Source: JAFAXA01 sp963777325 (GTDB lineage: Bacteria > Pseudomonadota > Alphaproteobacteria > Acetobacterales > Acetobacteraceae). From it: a stretch of 64,000 nt of DNA. The stretch is taken from the NCBI GenBank assembly GCA_963777325.1, contig CAVZQE010000016.1:207384-271383 (forward strand), read 5' to 3'. The number at the start of each line of letters is the position of its first letter. The stretch's first letter is position 1. This document shows positions 9,128 through 18,718 of this stretch, piece by piece. Position numbers and translations under genes: made by a program. Below the pieces are notes generated by a model. That model did no database searches and was not told where the DNA came from. It saw nothing but the letters and a program-made list of their open reading frames with translations.

Positions 9128-10291
9128 ATGACCGAAGACAAGCCGAACCACATCGCCCTGCTGCCCGCCGGATTGCGCGACTTGCTGCCGCCCGAGGCGG
9201 AGCGGGAGGCGGCGCTCGTCTCGGGGCTGATGGCGGTGTTCGCATCGCACGGCTACGAGCGGGTGCGGCCGCCGCTGGTCGAGTTCGAGGACAGCCTGCT
9301 CGCCGGATCGGGCGCGGCGGTCGCCGAGCAGACCTTCCGCCTGATGGACCCGGACAGCCAGCGCATGATCGGCGTCCGCGCCGACACGACGCCGCAGGTC
9401 GCGCGCATCGCCCAGACCCGCCTCGCCGCCGCGCCGCGCCCGGTGCGCCTGTCCTATGCCGGGCCGTGCCTGCGTGTGCGGGGAACGCAGATCGCGCCGG
9501 ACCGGCAGGTCGAGCAGGCGGGGATGGAGCTGATCGGCTGCGACAGCCCAGGTGCGGACGCGGAGATCATCCTGGTCGGCGTCGAGGCGCTCGCGGCGTC
9601 GGGCGTCGACCGGCTCAGCATCGACCTCACGTTGCCGACGCTCGCGCCGACGCTGATGGACGAAGCGGGCCTGTCCGGAAGCCAGCGCGCCCAACTCGCG
9701 CGCGCGCTCGACCGCAAGGACGACGCCGCCGTGCAGCGGTCCGGCGGTCCTCTGGCCGCCACTTTCGGCGACCTGCTGCGCGCGGCGGGTCCGAGCGAGC
9801 GGGCGCTCGCGGCCCTCGCGGCGGCGGCTCTGCCCGAAGCAGCACGCGGGCTTGCAGCCCGGCTCGCCGAGACGGTGCGGGTTTTGCGCGCACAGGCGCC
9901 GGGGCTGAGATTGACCGTCGATCCCGTCGAGTTCCGGGGATTTCGCTACGAGACCGGCGTCTCGGTCACGATCTACGCGCCGAGCCGGCAGGAGGAGCTG
10001 GGACGAGGCGGCCGCTACATGAGCGGCGAGGCCGAGCCCGCTTTCGGGCTCACCTTGTACCCCGACGCGATCCTGCGCGCCGTACCCGATCGCGCGCCCC
10101 GGCAGCGCGTACTGGTCCCGCCCGGCTCAGGGCACGACGCGGCGGCCGAGCTGCGGCGAGACGGGTTCGTGACCGTCGCCGCGCTCACGCCGTATATGGA
10201 CGCGGCGGAGGAGGCGCGGCGGCTGCGCTGCTCGCATATCCTGCGGGACGGCGCGGCCGTTCCGGTCGAGACCGCCGGGACGGGAGGCTGA
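9128..10291 (+). CDS. hisZ: ATP phosphoribosyltransferase regulatory subunit
   Basis: Class-II HisRS paralogue that forms a complex with short-form HisG to start histidine synthesis; 387 residues. It has the HisRS-like catalytic-core fold (LLPAGLRDLLPPEA, VRPPLVEFEDSLL, the motif-2-like RLSYAGPCLRVRG, GRGGRYMSG) but no C-terminal tRNA anticodon-binding domain, which separates HisZ from HisS. ATG 9128 is the family start; the longer upstream frame is noncoding and overlaps the toxin-antitoxin remnant. It precedes purA by 4 bp, a known alphaproteobacterial hisZ-purA pairing. Confidence 0.92.
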   Translation: MTEDKPNHIALLPAGLRDLLPPEAEREAALVSGLMAVFASHGYERVRPPLVEFEDSLLAGSGAAVAEQTFRLMDPDSQRMIGVRADTTPQVARIAQTRLAAAPRPVRLSYAGPCLRVRGTQIAPDRQVEQAGMELIGCDSPGADAEIILVGVEALAASGVDRLSIDLTLPTLAPTLMDEAGLSGSQRAQLARALDRKDDAAVQRSGGPLAATFGDLLRAAGPSERALAALAAAALPEAARGLAARLAETVRVLRAQAPGLRLTVDPVEFRGFRYETGVSVTIYAPSRQEELGRGGRYMSGEAEPAFGLTLYPDAILRAVPDRAPRQRVLVPPGSGHDAAAELRRDGFVTVAALTPYMDAAEEARRLRCSHILRDGAAVPVETAGTGG

Positions 10292-10295
10292 CGCC

Positions 10296-11585
10296 ATGGC
10301 GAATGTGTGCGTGATCGGCGCGCAATGGGGCGACGAGGGCAAGGGCAAGATCGTCGACTGGCTCGCCAGCCGGGCCGAGATCGTGGTGCGCTTCCAGGGC
10401 GGCCACAATGCCGGGCATACGCTCGTCGTGGGCGATCAGACCTACAAGCTGTCGCTCCTGCCGAGCGGCCTGGTGCGGGGCAAGCTCGGGATCATCGGCA
10501 ACGGCGTCGTGGTCGATCCGCGCGCCCTGCTGGCCGAGATCGACCGCGTGACGGCCCAAGGGTTGACCGTGACGCCCGAGACGCTGCGCATCGCCGAGAA
10601 CGCGGTGCTGATCCTGCCTCTCCATCCGGCGCTCGACCGCGCCCGCGAAGCCGCGCGCGGCGAGCAGAGGATCGGCACGACGGGGCGAGGAATCGGCCCG
10701 GCCTACGAGGACAAGGTGGCGCGGCGGGCGATCCGGTTGTGCGACCTGGCGGAGCCGGACGTGCTGTCGGCCAAGCTCGACGAATTGCTGCTGCACCACA
10801 ATACGCTGCTGCGAGGCTTGGGCGCCGAACCCTTCGCCAAGGACGCGCTGCTCGCCGAGTTGCAGGAACTCGCGCCCCGGCTGCTGCCGTTCATGGAGCC
10901 GGTCTGGGAGCGGCTCGACGCCATGCGCCGCGCCGGCGCCCGCATTCTGTTCGAGGGCGCGCAGGCGGTGATGCTCGACGTCGATCACGGCACCTATCCG
11001 TTCGTCACCAGCAGCAACACGGTGGCCGCGACCGCCGCCTCCGGCGCGGGGATCGGGCCGGGCGCGGTCGGCTTCGTGCTCGGCATCGCCAAGGCCTACT
11101 CGACGCGCGTCGGCTCCGGCCCGTTTCCGACCGAGCTGCACGACGCGACCGGGCGATTGCTGGGCGAGCGCGGTCACGAATTCGGCACCGTCACCGGACG
11201 CCCCCGCCGCTGCGGCTGGTTCGACGCGGCGCTCGTGCGTCAGGCGGTCAAGGTCGGGGGCATTCAGGGGTTGGCGCTGACCAAGCTCGACGTGCTGGAC
11301 GGCCTGCCCGAGCTGAAGCTCTGCACCGGCTATCGCGTCGGCGGCGCGCTAGTCCGGCATTTGCCGGCGGGCAAAGCGGCCCAGGCCGCCGCCGTTCCGC
11401 TATACGAAACGATCGAGGGCTGGATAGGCTCGACGCGCGGCGCGCGGTCCTGGGCGGACCTGCCGGCGCAGGCGATCAAGTATGTCCGCCGAATCGAGGA
11501 ACTGGTGGAGGCGCCGGTGACGCTGCTCTCCACCAGCCCCGAGCGGGACGACACGATCCCCGTCCGCGACCCGTTCGAGGGTTGA
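10296..11585 (+). CDS. purA: Adenylosuccinate synthetase
   Basis: GTP-dependent ligase joining IMP and aspartate on the way to AMP; 429 residues, normal length. Signatures are GAQWGDEGKGKIVDW at the N-terminus, GHNAGHTLV, the IMP/GTP loop GTTGRGIGPAYEDK, and TGRPRRCGWFD. ATG 10296 follows hisZ closely, implying co-transcription. The gene ends back to back with the DUF427 gene on the other strand, with 1 bp between stop codons. Confidence 0.96.
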   Translation: MANVCVIGAQWGDEGKGKIVDWLASRAEIVVRFQGGHNAGHTLVVGDQTYKLSLLPSGLVRGKLGIIGNGVVVDPRALLAEIDRVTAQGLTVTPETLRIAENAVLILPLHPALDRAREAARGEQRIGTTGRGIGPAYEDKVARRAIRLCDLAEPDVLSAKLDELLLHHNTLLRGLGAEPFAKDALLAELQELAPRLLPFMEPVWERLDAMRRAGARILFEGAQAVMLDVDHGTYPFVTSSNTVAATAASGAGIGPGAVGFVLGIAKAYSTRVGSGPFPTELHDATGRLLGERGHEFGTVTGRPRRCGWFDAALVRQAVKVGGIQGLALTKLDVLDGLPELKLCTGYRVGGALVRHLPAGKAAQAAAVPLYETIEGWIGSTRGARSWADLPAQAIKYVRRIEELVEAPVTLLSTSPERDDTIPVRDPFEG

Positions 11586-11586
11586 C

Positions 11587-11988
11587 CTACTGGCGAGCCG
11601 TCTCTTCGATTGCGTCCACGCGGTCGGGGTAAAACGCGAGATAGTTCTTGATCGCCGCCACGGCCGGGTGCGGGTTCTCGTATGTCCAAACCGCATTGAC
11701 GGAGCGGTCGCCGCCGAGCGGGATGGTAAAATAGGCGCAGTCGCCCTTATAGGGGCAGTAGGTCGCGTGGCCCGTTCGTGCGAGCAGCGCCATGTCGGCG
11801 TCGTCGCGGGGAATGTACTGCACGGGCGGATAGCTCGCCTCCCGAACCGTCAGGGCGTTCCGCGTGTCGGCCACAACCCGGCCGGCCACCCTCACGATCA
11901 CGCGCTTCGGATTGCGCGCGACGATGATCGGATGATCGGGTCCGGGCGTCCTGACCGGCTTCGCCGCTGTCGCGCGGGTGTTTTGCAT
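11587..11988 (-). CDS. DUF427 domain protein
   Basis: Small soluble protein of 133 residues with the DUF427 core: RVAGRVVADTRNALTVREA, then PPVQYIPRDDADMALL, then THATYCPYKGDCAYF-like CPYKGDCAYF and a C-terminal AFYPDRVDAIE. The family forms beta-tent-like folds of unresolved function. ATG 11988 is fixed by the strong Shine-Dalgarno GGAGGTAAGG directly upstream (11991-12000); a longer in-frame start is not needed. Confidence 0.85.
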   Translation of the reverse strand: MQNTRATAAKPVRTPGPDHPIIVARNPKRVIVRVAGRVVADTRNALTVREASYPPVQYIPRDDADMALLARTGHATYCPYKGDCAYFTIPLGGDRSVNAVWTYENPHPAVAAIKNYLAFYPDRVDAIEETARQ

Positions 11989-12037
11989 GACCTTACCTCC
12001 GAACCCAGACTGTCTGTTTCGAAACAACAACGCGGAC

Positions 12038-13072
12038 TCATGAGAGCCTGACGGTCGCGCCGCTCGCGGCTGCTTCGTTCACGGCGAGCGTCGCCGCCAG
12101 CGTGCGCGCGCCGTCGCGGCCGGAGGCGACCGGCTCCTCCTCGCCGCGGATCACCGCCGCGAAGTGTGGCATCTGTTCCGCATAGGGGCTGCCCGTTGCG
12201 ACCGTCACCGGGGCGCTGGCGAGCTTCTCGTGCCACCCGCGCGCGTCCGGATAGCGCCAGAGCATGAGCGACGGCAGTGTCAGCGAGCCTTCCGTGCCGC
12301 AGATGACATGAGAGTCGGACGCCGTGCGAGAGAAGGCCGGATTCTCCCCGGATGTGAGATCCCAGGACCACGGGCTGACCGCCGTGTCCGACAGCGCGAT
12401 CGTCGCAATCGCGCCGGTCGCGAAGCGCAGGATCAGGGCCGCCGTATCCTCGACCGGGAAGCCCCGCACGGCGTTCGACGTCACGGCTTGCAGGCTTGCT
12501 ATCTCGCCGCACAAGAAGCGCAGCAGGTCGATCTCATGGATCAGATTGATCAGCACCGGACCGCCGCCCGGCGATCTCCGCCACGCGGCGTCGAAATACG
12601 CGTCCGGCTTGAGGAACAGCGCGAGCGCGTTCGCCGCGACCACGCGCCCGAGCGCGCCATCCCGCACCAGTTGCCGCGCCCGCCGGATGATCGGGTGATG
12701 GCGGCGATGATGGCCGACGAGCACCGGGACGCCTGCCTTCTCCGCCGCCTCGCACAGCCGGCGAGCGGCCTCCACCGTGTCCGCGACCGGCTTCTCGACC
12801 AGCACGGGAATTCCTTTGGCCACGCAATCGAGCGAGACGGGCACATGCAGCGCGTTGGGGGTCGCGACGATTGCGCCGCCCGGCTTCTCGGCCGCCAGCA
12901 AGGCGCGGTGGTCCGGGTAGAGCGGCACGCCGAACTCATCCGCGATCGCACGCGCGGCCGGGTTGGGATCGGCGATGCCGCAGATCGCGACGCCGTCCGT
13001 CTCGGCCGCCGCTTGCAGATGGGCGCGTCCGATGAAGCCTGATCCGATCAGCGCGACTCGGATATCGGGCAC
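12038..13072 (-). CDS. Gfo/Idh/MocA-family oxidoreductase
   Basis: NAD(P)-dependent sugar or inositol dehydrogenase-like protein, 344 residues. The N-terminal Rossmann loop is VALIGSGFIGRAHLQAA, and the conserved EKPVADTVEAARRL carries the family's catalytic-region Lys. The C-terminal domain has the family's open sheet with INLIHEIDLLRFL. It lies 33 bp downstream of a TIM-barrel sugar isomerase on the same strand, so the two probably form a small carbohydrate-catabolism operon; the substrate is unknown. Confidence 0.86.
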   Translation of the reverse strand: MPDIRVALIGSGFIGRAHLQAAAETDGVAICGIADPNPAARAIADEFGVPLYPDHRALLAAEKPGGAIVATPNALHVPVSLDCVAKGIPVLVEKPVADTVEAARRLCEAAEKAGVPVLVGHHRRHHPIIRRARQLVRDGALGRVVAANALALFLKPDAYFDAAWRRSPGGGPVLINLIHEIDLLRFLCGEIASLQAVTSNAVRGFPVEDTAALILRFATGAIATIALSDTAVSPWSWDLTSGENPAFSRTASDSHVICGTEGSLTLPSLMLWRYPDARGWHEKLASAPVTVATGSPYAEQMPHFAAVIRGEEEPVASGRDGARTLAATLAVNEAAASGATVRLS

Positions 13073-13105
13073 GGCGGACCTCCTTTTTATCGCGCAGATG
13101 CGGGT

Positions 13106-13963
13106 CTATACGGGCCGCCGGTCGAGCAGACGGCGCAGATAGGCGAGGCTCTGCGAGATCGCCGCCTCGTCGTCCGGGTAGTCCGGGTGCAGATAGTCGA
13201 TTTCCAGCGCGAGCAGGCCCTCATAGCCGGCGTCGCCGAGGATGCCGAGGATGCGGGGCAGGTCGATCAGGCCTTCGCCGAGGGGCACGCTCGGCCAGAA
13301 GGAGAAATCGCGCGGGCTGCCGCGAAACGCCGCCACGTCCTTCACATGCGCGGCACGCACGTAGGGCGCGAGCGTCTCCGCGACCACGACCGGGTCTTCG
13401 AACAAGCGCAGATTGTTCGCCGTATCGAGGCAGACGCCAAGCGCCGGATGGCCGACCGTGGCGACCAGGTCGAGCATCTCGTCCGCCGAGAGGTCGATGT
13501 GGTTCTCGACGGCGAGCACGACCCGGCGCTCCGCCGCATGCTCGGCCGCCCGGGCGAGCAGCGGCAACAGCAGCTCGCGGTGCTCCGGCCAGGGCCGGGT
13601 GTGCGTGCGGCGGCCGCCCGCGCAGATGCGCATGACGCGCGCGCCGAGCGCCTGCGCGACATCGACATGATGCCGTAAATCCCGCAACGCGTCCGGTTCC
13701 GCGCCGGAGCCGAGGCCCCTAGGATGCCCCCAGGCCCACACAAGGTCGAGCCCGGCCGCCTCCAGCTTGCGCCGCAATTCCGCGACGGAGGCCGCGCCGT
13801 CCTCCAGCATGAAAGACTCGATCGATACCCCTCCGACCCCGTGCGCGACCGCGCGGTCGATGAAATCCCCGAGCGACATCCGGCGCTTCGGATCCTGCTC
13901 GAGACCCGGATAGATTTCGCCGAAATGCCGATGATAGCAGTAGGAATCGATCGCGATCTTCAC
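13106..13963 (-). CDS. Sugar phosphate isomerase/epimerase-like TIM-barrel protein
   Basis: Xylose-isomerase-like (AP endonuclease family 2) TIM barrel of 285 residues. Characteristic metal-site segments are GGVSIESFML, VLAVENHIDLSADEML, GVCLDTANNLRLFEDP, AAHVKDVAAF and GLLALEIDYLHPDYPDD, supplying the Glu/Asp/His ligands. It precedes the Gfo/Idh/MocA gene in the same direction; this pairing is common in polyol and inositol-type pathways, which is inference here. Confidence 0.82.
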   Translation of the reverse strand: MKIAIDSYCYHRHFGEIYPGLEQDPKRRMSLGDFIDRAVAHGVGGVSIESFMLEDGAASVAELRRKLEAAGLDLVWAWGHPRGLGSGAEPDALRDLRHHVDVAQALGARVMRICAGGRRTHTRPWPEHRELLLPLLARAAEHAAERRVVLAVENHIDLSADEMLDLVATVGHPALGVCLDTANNLRLFEDPVVVAETLAPYVRAAHVKDVAAFRGSPRDFSFWPSVPLGEGLIDLPRILGILGDAGYEGLLALEIDYLHPDYPDDEAAISQSLAYLRRLLDRRPV

Positions 13964-14014
13964 GGCGTCCTCCCCGGAACGGCGCCAACTCTAGAACCAG
14001 CGGGAGGCCCGTGC

Positions 14015-14458
14015 ATGCCGGAGAGCGGTTTTTTGGTGGGCGAGCGGTTCACGGACGAGTTTACCTTCACGGCGGACGCGATTCGCGCCTTTGCCGCGAG
14101 CACCGGCGATACGAACCCGCTGCATCACGACGAGGCGTACGCGCGCACGACGCGGTTCGGTGGCCTGATCGCGGCGGCCGGTCACTATACGTCGCTGATG
14201 ATGGGGACCGTGGCGCGCGCTATCACTGAGCGCGGGCCAGGGGTGGGCTTGGGCTTTACCTTCCGCTTCCATCGCGCCGTCCAGGCGGGCGAAACCCTCA
14301 GCCTGGTCTGGACGGTGACGGACATCCAGCCGAAAGCCTCGCTCGGGGGCTACGTCGTCGACATGGAAGGCAGGTTAAGCCGCGCCGATGGCAGCGTTTC
14401 CGTGTCGGCGACCTCGAAGAACCTGGCGCTGTCGGCGGACAGCCTTACGCCGCGCTGA
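14015..14458 (+). CDS. MaoC-like hotdog-fold dehydratase
   Basis: Hotdog-fold hydratase of 147 residues. FAASTGDTNPLHHDEAYA carries the Asp/His catalytic pair of R-specific enoyl-CoA hydratases, followed by FGGLIAAAGHYTSLMM. It likely hydrates a trans-2-enoyl thioester. ATG 14015 is preceded by GGGAGG and sits where the family starts; the upstream frame is noncoding. The 3' end overlaps the DUF72 gene on the opposite strand by 14 bp. Confidence 0.84.
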   Translation: MPESGFLVGERFTDEFTFTADAIRAFAASTGDTNPLHHDEAYARTTRFGGLIAAAGHYTSLMMGTVARAITERGPGVGLGFTFRFHRAVQAGETLSLVWTVTDIQPKASLGGYVVDMEGRLSRADGSVSVSATSKNLALSADSLTPR

Positions 14459-15188
14459 CTCGTTCGATCAGCGCCATCGCGGCGGCGGGCGCGCGGTGCT
14501 TCGCGCCCGAGATCACATAGGCGAAGACGGGCCGCCGGTCCGGCTGCGCGAGCGCGCGGAGCCTCGCGGCCCACGCGTCGAGCGCCGCCTGCCTGTATCC
14601 GGCCGGCTCCTCGTGCACCGTGCCCTGCAGCCGTAGATAGACATGCCCGGCCGTGACGCCGTGCCAGGGCGCGCTTCCCGGTTTGTCGAGGATCACCCGC
14701 GCAACGCCGCGCTCGCGCAGCAGCGCAATCGCCTCATCGCCGCCGAAGCTCGCGTGCTCCGCCTCCAGCGCGTGGCGCAGCTCGAGGCCGTCGAGCGCGG
14801 GTGGCAGCAGATCTAGAAAGCGAGCGAGCTGCTCGCGGTCGAACCGCCGCCCCGCCGGAAGCTGCCAAAGGATCGGCCCGAGCTTGTCGCCGAGTTCGGC
14901 GAGGCCCGAGCCGAGGAAGCGCTCGATCGCGGGCTTCGCCTCGGCCGCGTCCTTGCGCTGCGCGGCGCTGCGGGCGGCCTTGACCGCGAACACGAACCCG
15001 TCCGGCGTACCCGCGCGCCAAGAGCGGAAGGTCGCGGGCGTCTGCGTGCGGTAGAACGTGGCGTTGATCTCGATGGAGGTCAGCCGCGCCGACGCATAGG
15101 CCAGCTCATCGGCGCGGCGCAGGCCCTCGGGGTAGAACAGCCCGCGCCACGGCGCGTAGTCCCAGCCGCCGATGCCGACGCGGATCAT
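14445..15188 (-). CDS. DUF72 (YecE-like) protein
   Basis: TIM-barrel protein of 247 residues in the DUF72/YecE family. It starts MIRVGIGGWDYAPWRGLFYP, has EINATFYRTQ, then FVFAVKAARS and LGPILWQLP, all family blocks. Biochemical role is not established. ATG 15188 is chosen over an upstream start because the family begins exactly at IRVGIGGW. It lies 13 bp downstream of the metH stop on the same strand, so it may be read from the metH transcript. Confidence 0.85.
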   Translation of the reverse strand: MIRVGIGGWDYAPWRGLFYPEGLRRADELAYASARLTSIEINATFYRTQTPATFRSWRAGTPDGFVFAVKAARSAAQRKDAAEAKPAIERFLGSGLAELGDKLGPILWQLPAGRRFDREQLARFLDLLPPALDGLELRHALEAEHASFGGDEAIALLRERGVARVILDKPGSAPWHGVTAGHVYLRLQGTVHEEPAGYRQAALDAWAARLRALAQPDRRPVFAYVISGAKHRAPAAAMALIERVSAA

Positions 15189-15201
15189 GCGCCGCTTTGC
15201 C

Positions 15202-18200
15202 TCAGACCGAGAAATACTTCGCCGCGGGGTTGAACACAACGATTGCGCTGGTGGATTGCTCCGGATGCAGCTGCCACTCGTCGGAAAGCGACACGCCGAT
15301 CCGCTCCGCTTGCAGCAGCTTCAGCAGGGGCTCCTGGTCCTCGATGCGCGGACAGGCCGGATAGCCGAAGGAGTAGCGCGAGCCACGATACGCTTGGGCC
15401 AGCATCTTCTCAATGTCGCGGTCGTCCTCGGCGGCGAAGCCCAGTTCGGCGCGGGCGCGCTTGTGGACGTATTCCGCCATGCCCTCCGCCATCTCGACCG
15501 AGAGGCCGTGCAGATACAGATAGTCCTGGTAGCGGTTGTCCTCGAACCACTCCCGCGTCGTCTCTGACGCTTTCTGCCCCATGGTCACGACCTGCAGCCC
15601 GAGCACGTCGCGCTCCTCGTCGTCCACGTCGCGGAAGAAATCGGCGATGCACTCGCCGTCCTCCTTTGGCTGCCGGGGCAGGGTGAAGCGGCAGAGTTCC
15701 GTGTTGCCGTCTTCCGCGAACACGATCAGGTCGTTGCCCTGTCCCGCCGCCTTCCAGAAGCCGTACGCGGCCCGCGGGCGCAGGATGTCCCGCTCCTCGC
15801 ACAAGGTCAGCATCCGGCGCAGCACCGGCCGCAGCTCCTGCTTGGCCCAGCCGAGGAAATCGTCGAGCGTGCGGCCCTGCTTTCGGAAACCCCACTGCAG
15901 CTGATAGAGGCTGCGCTCGTTGACGAACGGCACGATGGCCTTCGGCGGCGCCTCGACCACGCGCGCACCCCAGAAGGGCGGTATCGGCACGGGCGTGCCG
16001 CGCGTCAGCCGGCGCCGCCGTTCGCGCACCGCTTCGATATCGACCGGGCGGAAGGCGCGCTGATCGGCCTGGCCGAGCGTGCGCGCGGTGTTGCGCGTCT
16101 TGCCCACGCGCTTAGCCTGGATCGCCGCGAGATAGTCGTCGAACCCGTTGCCGGTCACGCGGTCCATCAGGTGCAGCCCATCGAATGCATCGCGCGCGTA
16201 GGCGACGCGGCCGCAGGCATAGGAGCGGACGCAGGCGTCCTCGACATAGGTGCGGGTCAGCGCCGCGCCGCCGAGCAGCACCGGCACTTCCAGGCCCTGG
16301 CGCGACATCTCTTCGAGGTTCTCGCGCATCACGACGGTCGATTTCACGAGCAGGCCAGACATGCCGATCGCGTGGGCCTTGTGCTCGCGCACCGCCGCCA
16401 TCATGTCCGCGAGCGGCACCTTGATGCCGAGATTGACCACACGGTAGCCGTTGTTGGTCAGGATGATATCCACGAGATTCTTGCCGATGTCGTGCACGTC
16501 GCCCTTCACCGTCGCGAGCACGATCGTGCCTTTCTCCTGTCCCTCGACGCGCTCCATGTGCGGTTCGAGATAGGCGACGGCGGCCTTCATCGTCTCGGCG
16601 CTTTGCAACACGAAGGGCAGCTGCATCTTGCCCGCGCCGAACAGCTCGCCGACCACCTTCATGCCGTCGAGCAGCACGGTGTTGATGATGTCGAGCGGCG
16701 CCATGCGGCGCATCGCCTCTTCGAGATCGTCGGTCAGCCCCTTGCGGTCGCCGTCCACAATCCGGTCCTTGAGCCGGCCCTCCGCCGTGTCGGCGCGCAC
16801 CTTCTTCACCGCGTCCGCCGCCTTGCGGTCTGCGAACATCTCGAGAAGCTTCTGCAACGGATCGTAGCCTTCGGCGCGGCGGTCGAAGATCAGATCCTCC
16901 ATCACGCGCACCTCCTCGGGCGCGATCAGGTGCAGCGGGCGGATCTTGCTGACATGCACGATCGCGCCGGTCATCCCCGCGCGCACGGCGTGATCGAGGA
17001 AGACGGAGTTCAGCACCGCGCGCGCGGCCGGGTTGAGGCCGAAGCTGATGTTGGAGAGGCCGAGGACGATCTGCACGTCCGGGAACTCGTCTCGGATCAT
17101 GCGGATACCTTCGAGCGTCCACTGCCCGAGCTTGCGGTCATCCTCGTTGCCGGTCGCGATGGTGAAGGTGAGCGGGTCGATCAGCAGATCCGATTGCGGC
17201 AGGCCATAATTGTTGCAGGCGAAATCGACCAGCCGCCGCGCGACGCGGAGCTTGTCCTCCGCCGTCTTGGCCATGCCGGCTTCGTCGATCGTCAGCGCGA
17301 TCACCGCCGCGCCGAACTGGCGGGCGAGCTTCAGGCGCTCGGTCGCGGCGTGCTCGCCGTCCTCGAAATTGATCGAGTTGATGATCGGCTTGCCGCCGTG
17401 CAGCTTCAGCGCCGCCGCGATCACCGGCGTCTCGGTGCTGTCGATCACCAGCGGCGCGTTGACGGACGACGTGAAGCGGCGGATCACCTCGTTCATCTCC
17501 GCTGTCTCGTCGCGCCCGACAAAGGCCGTGCAGACGTCGAGGCTGTTCGAGCCTTCGCCCACCTGCTCGCGCCCGACCGCGACGCAGCCGTCCCAGTCGT
17601 GGCTCTCCTGCAACCCGCGCCACTTCTTCGAGCCGTTGGCGTTGCAGCGCTCGCCGATGGAAAAGTAGCTGTTCTCCTGCCTGAGCGGCGTCTGACCGTA
17701 GAGGCTCGCGACCGACGGCACCCAGACGGGCTTGCGCGCGACCGGGGCCGGACGGAAGCCGCCGCGCCGGCGGAGCATCGCGTCGAGAGCGCGGATATGC
17801 GGCACGTCGGTGCCGCAGCAGCCGCCGATCAGGTTCATGCCGTCTTCCACGACGAAGCGCTCGACCCAGCTCGCCATCTCGTCGGCGCCGAGCGGATAGC
17901 GCGTCTGCCCGTCAACGAGCTCCGGCAATCCGGCGTTCGGCTGCACGGAAAGCAGGCCCGGCCAGTTCGCCGCGAGCCAGCGCACGTGCTCGGCCATTTC
18001 CTGCGGCCCGGTGGCGCAGTTCAGCCCGATCAGCGGCACGTCGAGCGCGTGGATCACCGTCGCGGCGGCGGCGATGTCGGGGCCGACCAGCAAGGTGCCG
18101 GTCGTCTCCACCGTCACCTGCACGAAGATCGGCGTGTCGGTCCCGAGTTTCCTGCGCGCGATCTTGGCGCCGTTGACCGCCGCCTTGATCTGCAGCGTGT

Positions 18201-18687
18201 CCTGGCAGGTCTCGATCAGGATCGCGTCCACGCCGCCGTCGATCAGCCCCTCGCATTGCCGCGCGAGCGCCGCCTCCAGCGGATCGTAGGCGATGTTGCC
18301 GAGGCTCGGCAGCTTCGTTCCCGGCCCGACGCTGCCGACGACCCAGCGGTGCCGCCTGTCCGCGAAGCTGTCGGCGGCCTCGCGCGCCAGCTCCGCCCCG
18401 ACCTTGTTGATCTCGTGCGTGCGGTCCTGCAGGTCGAATTCCGCGAGCGTGACCGGCGAGCCGCCGAAGCTGTTCGTCTCCACCATGTCCGCGCCGGCCT
18501 CGAAATAGCCGCGATGGATCTCGCGCACGAGGTCGGGGCGGGAGAGGTTCAGCACCTCGGTGCAGTTCTCCTTGCCCCAATAGTCGCGCTCCACGTCGAG
18601 GGTGAGCGCCTGCACGCGGCTGCCCATGCCGCCGTCGCACAGCAGCACTTGGTCGCGAAGGGCGTCGAGAAGATGGGGACGGGACAT
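15202..18687 (-). CDS. metH: Cobalamin-dependent methionine synthase
   Basis: Transfers the methyl group of 5-methyl-THF to homocysteine via methylcobalamin. The 1161 residues hold all modules in order: homocysteine domain with zinc Cys (GLNCATGPQEM and GGCCGTDVPH), pterin domain (IGERCNANGSKKW), cap and B12-binding domain with the lower-ligand His in GDVHDIGKNLVDI, and a C-terminal AdoMet-activation domain. The frame is open throughout, unlike the neighbouring pseudogenes. ATG 18687 is the family start; it sits 31 bp downstream of the ArsR-methyltransferase gene, with which it probably forms an operon. Confidence 0.96.
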   Translation of the reverse strand: MSRPHLLDALRDQVLLCDGGMGSRVQALTLDVERDYWGKENCTEVLNLSRPDLVREIHRGYFEAGADMVETNSFGGSPVTLAEFDLQDRTHEINKVGAELAREAADSFADRRHRWVVGSVGPGTKLPSLGNIAYDPLEAALARQCEGLIDGGVDAILIETCQDTLQIKAAVNGAKIARRKLGTDTPIFVQVTVETTGTLLVGPDIAAAATVIHALDVPLIGLNCATGPQEMAEHVRWLAANWPGLLSVQPNAGLPELVDGQTRYPLGADEMASWVERFVVEDGMNLIGGCCGTDVPHIRALDAMLRRRGGFRPAPVARKPVWVPSVASLYGQTPLRQENSYFSIGERCNANGSKKWRGLQESHDWDGCVAVGREQVGEGSNSLDVCTAFVGRDETAEMNEVIRRFTSSVNAPLVIDSTETPVIAAALKLHGGKPIINSINFEDGEHAATERLKLARQFGAAVIALTIDEAGMAKTAEDKLRVARRLVDFACNNYGLPQSDLLIDPLTFTIATGNEDDRKLGQWTLEGIRMIRDEFPDVQIVLGLSNISFGLNPAARAVLNSVFLDHAVRAGMTGAIVHVSKIRPLHLIAPEEVRVMEDLIFDRRAEGYDPLQKLLEMFADRKAADAVKKVRADTAEGRLKDRIVDGDRKGLTDDLEEAMRRMAPLDIINTVLLDGMKVVGELFGAGKMQLPFVLQSAETMKAAVAYLEPHMERVEGQEKGTIVLATVKGDVHDIGKNLVDIILTNNGYRVVNLGIKVPLADMMAAVREHKAHAIGMSGLLVKSTVVMRENLEEMSRQGLEVPVLLGGAALTRTYVEDACVRSYACGRVAYARDAFDGLHLMDRVTGNGFDDYLAAIQAKRVGKTRNTARTLGQADQRAFRPVDIEAVRERRRRLTRGTPVPIPPFWGARVVEAPPKAIVPFVNERSLYQLQWGFRKQGRTLDDFLGWAKQELRPVLRRMLTLCEERDILRPRAAYGFWKAAGQGNDLIVFAEDGNTELCRFTLPRQPKEDGECIADFFRDVDDEERDVLGLQVVTMGQKASETTREWFEDNRYQDYLYLHGLSVEMAEGMAEYVHKRARAELGFAAEDDRDIEKMLAQAYRGSRYSFGYPACPRIEDQEPLLKLLQAERIGVSLSDEWQLHPEQSTSAIVVFNPAAKYFSV

Positions 18688-18718
18688 CCGATTGCTTTCG
18701 TTCGCTGAACGGGGATGG

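Noticed and set aside
16171..18708. 845-codon frame antisense to metH
   Set aside because: Mirror of metH codon usage in GC-rich DNA; sequence is Arg/His/Asp-rich low-information.
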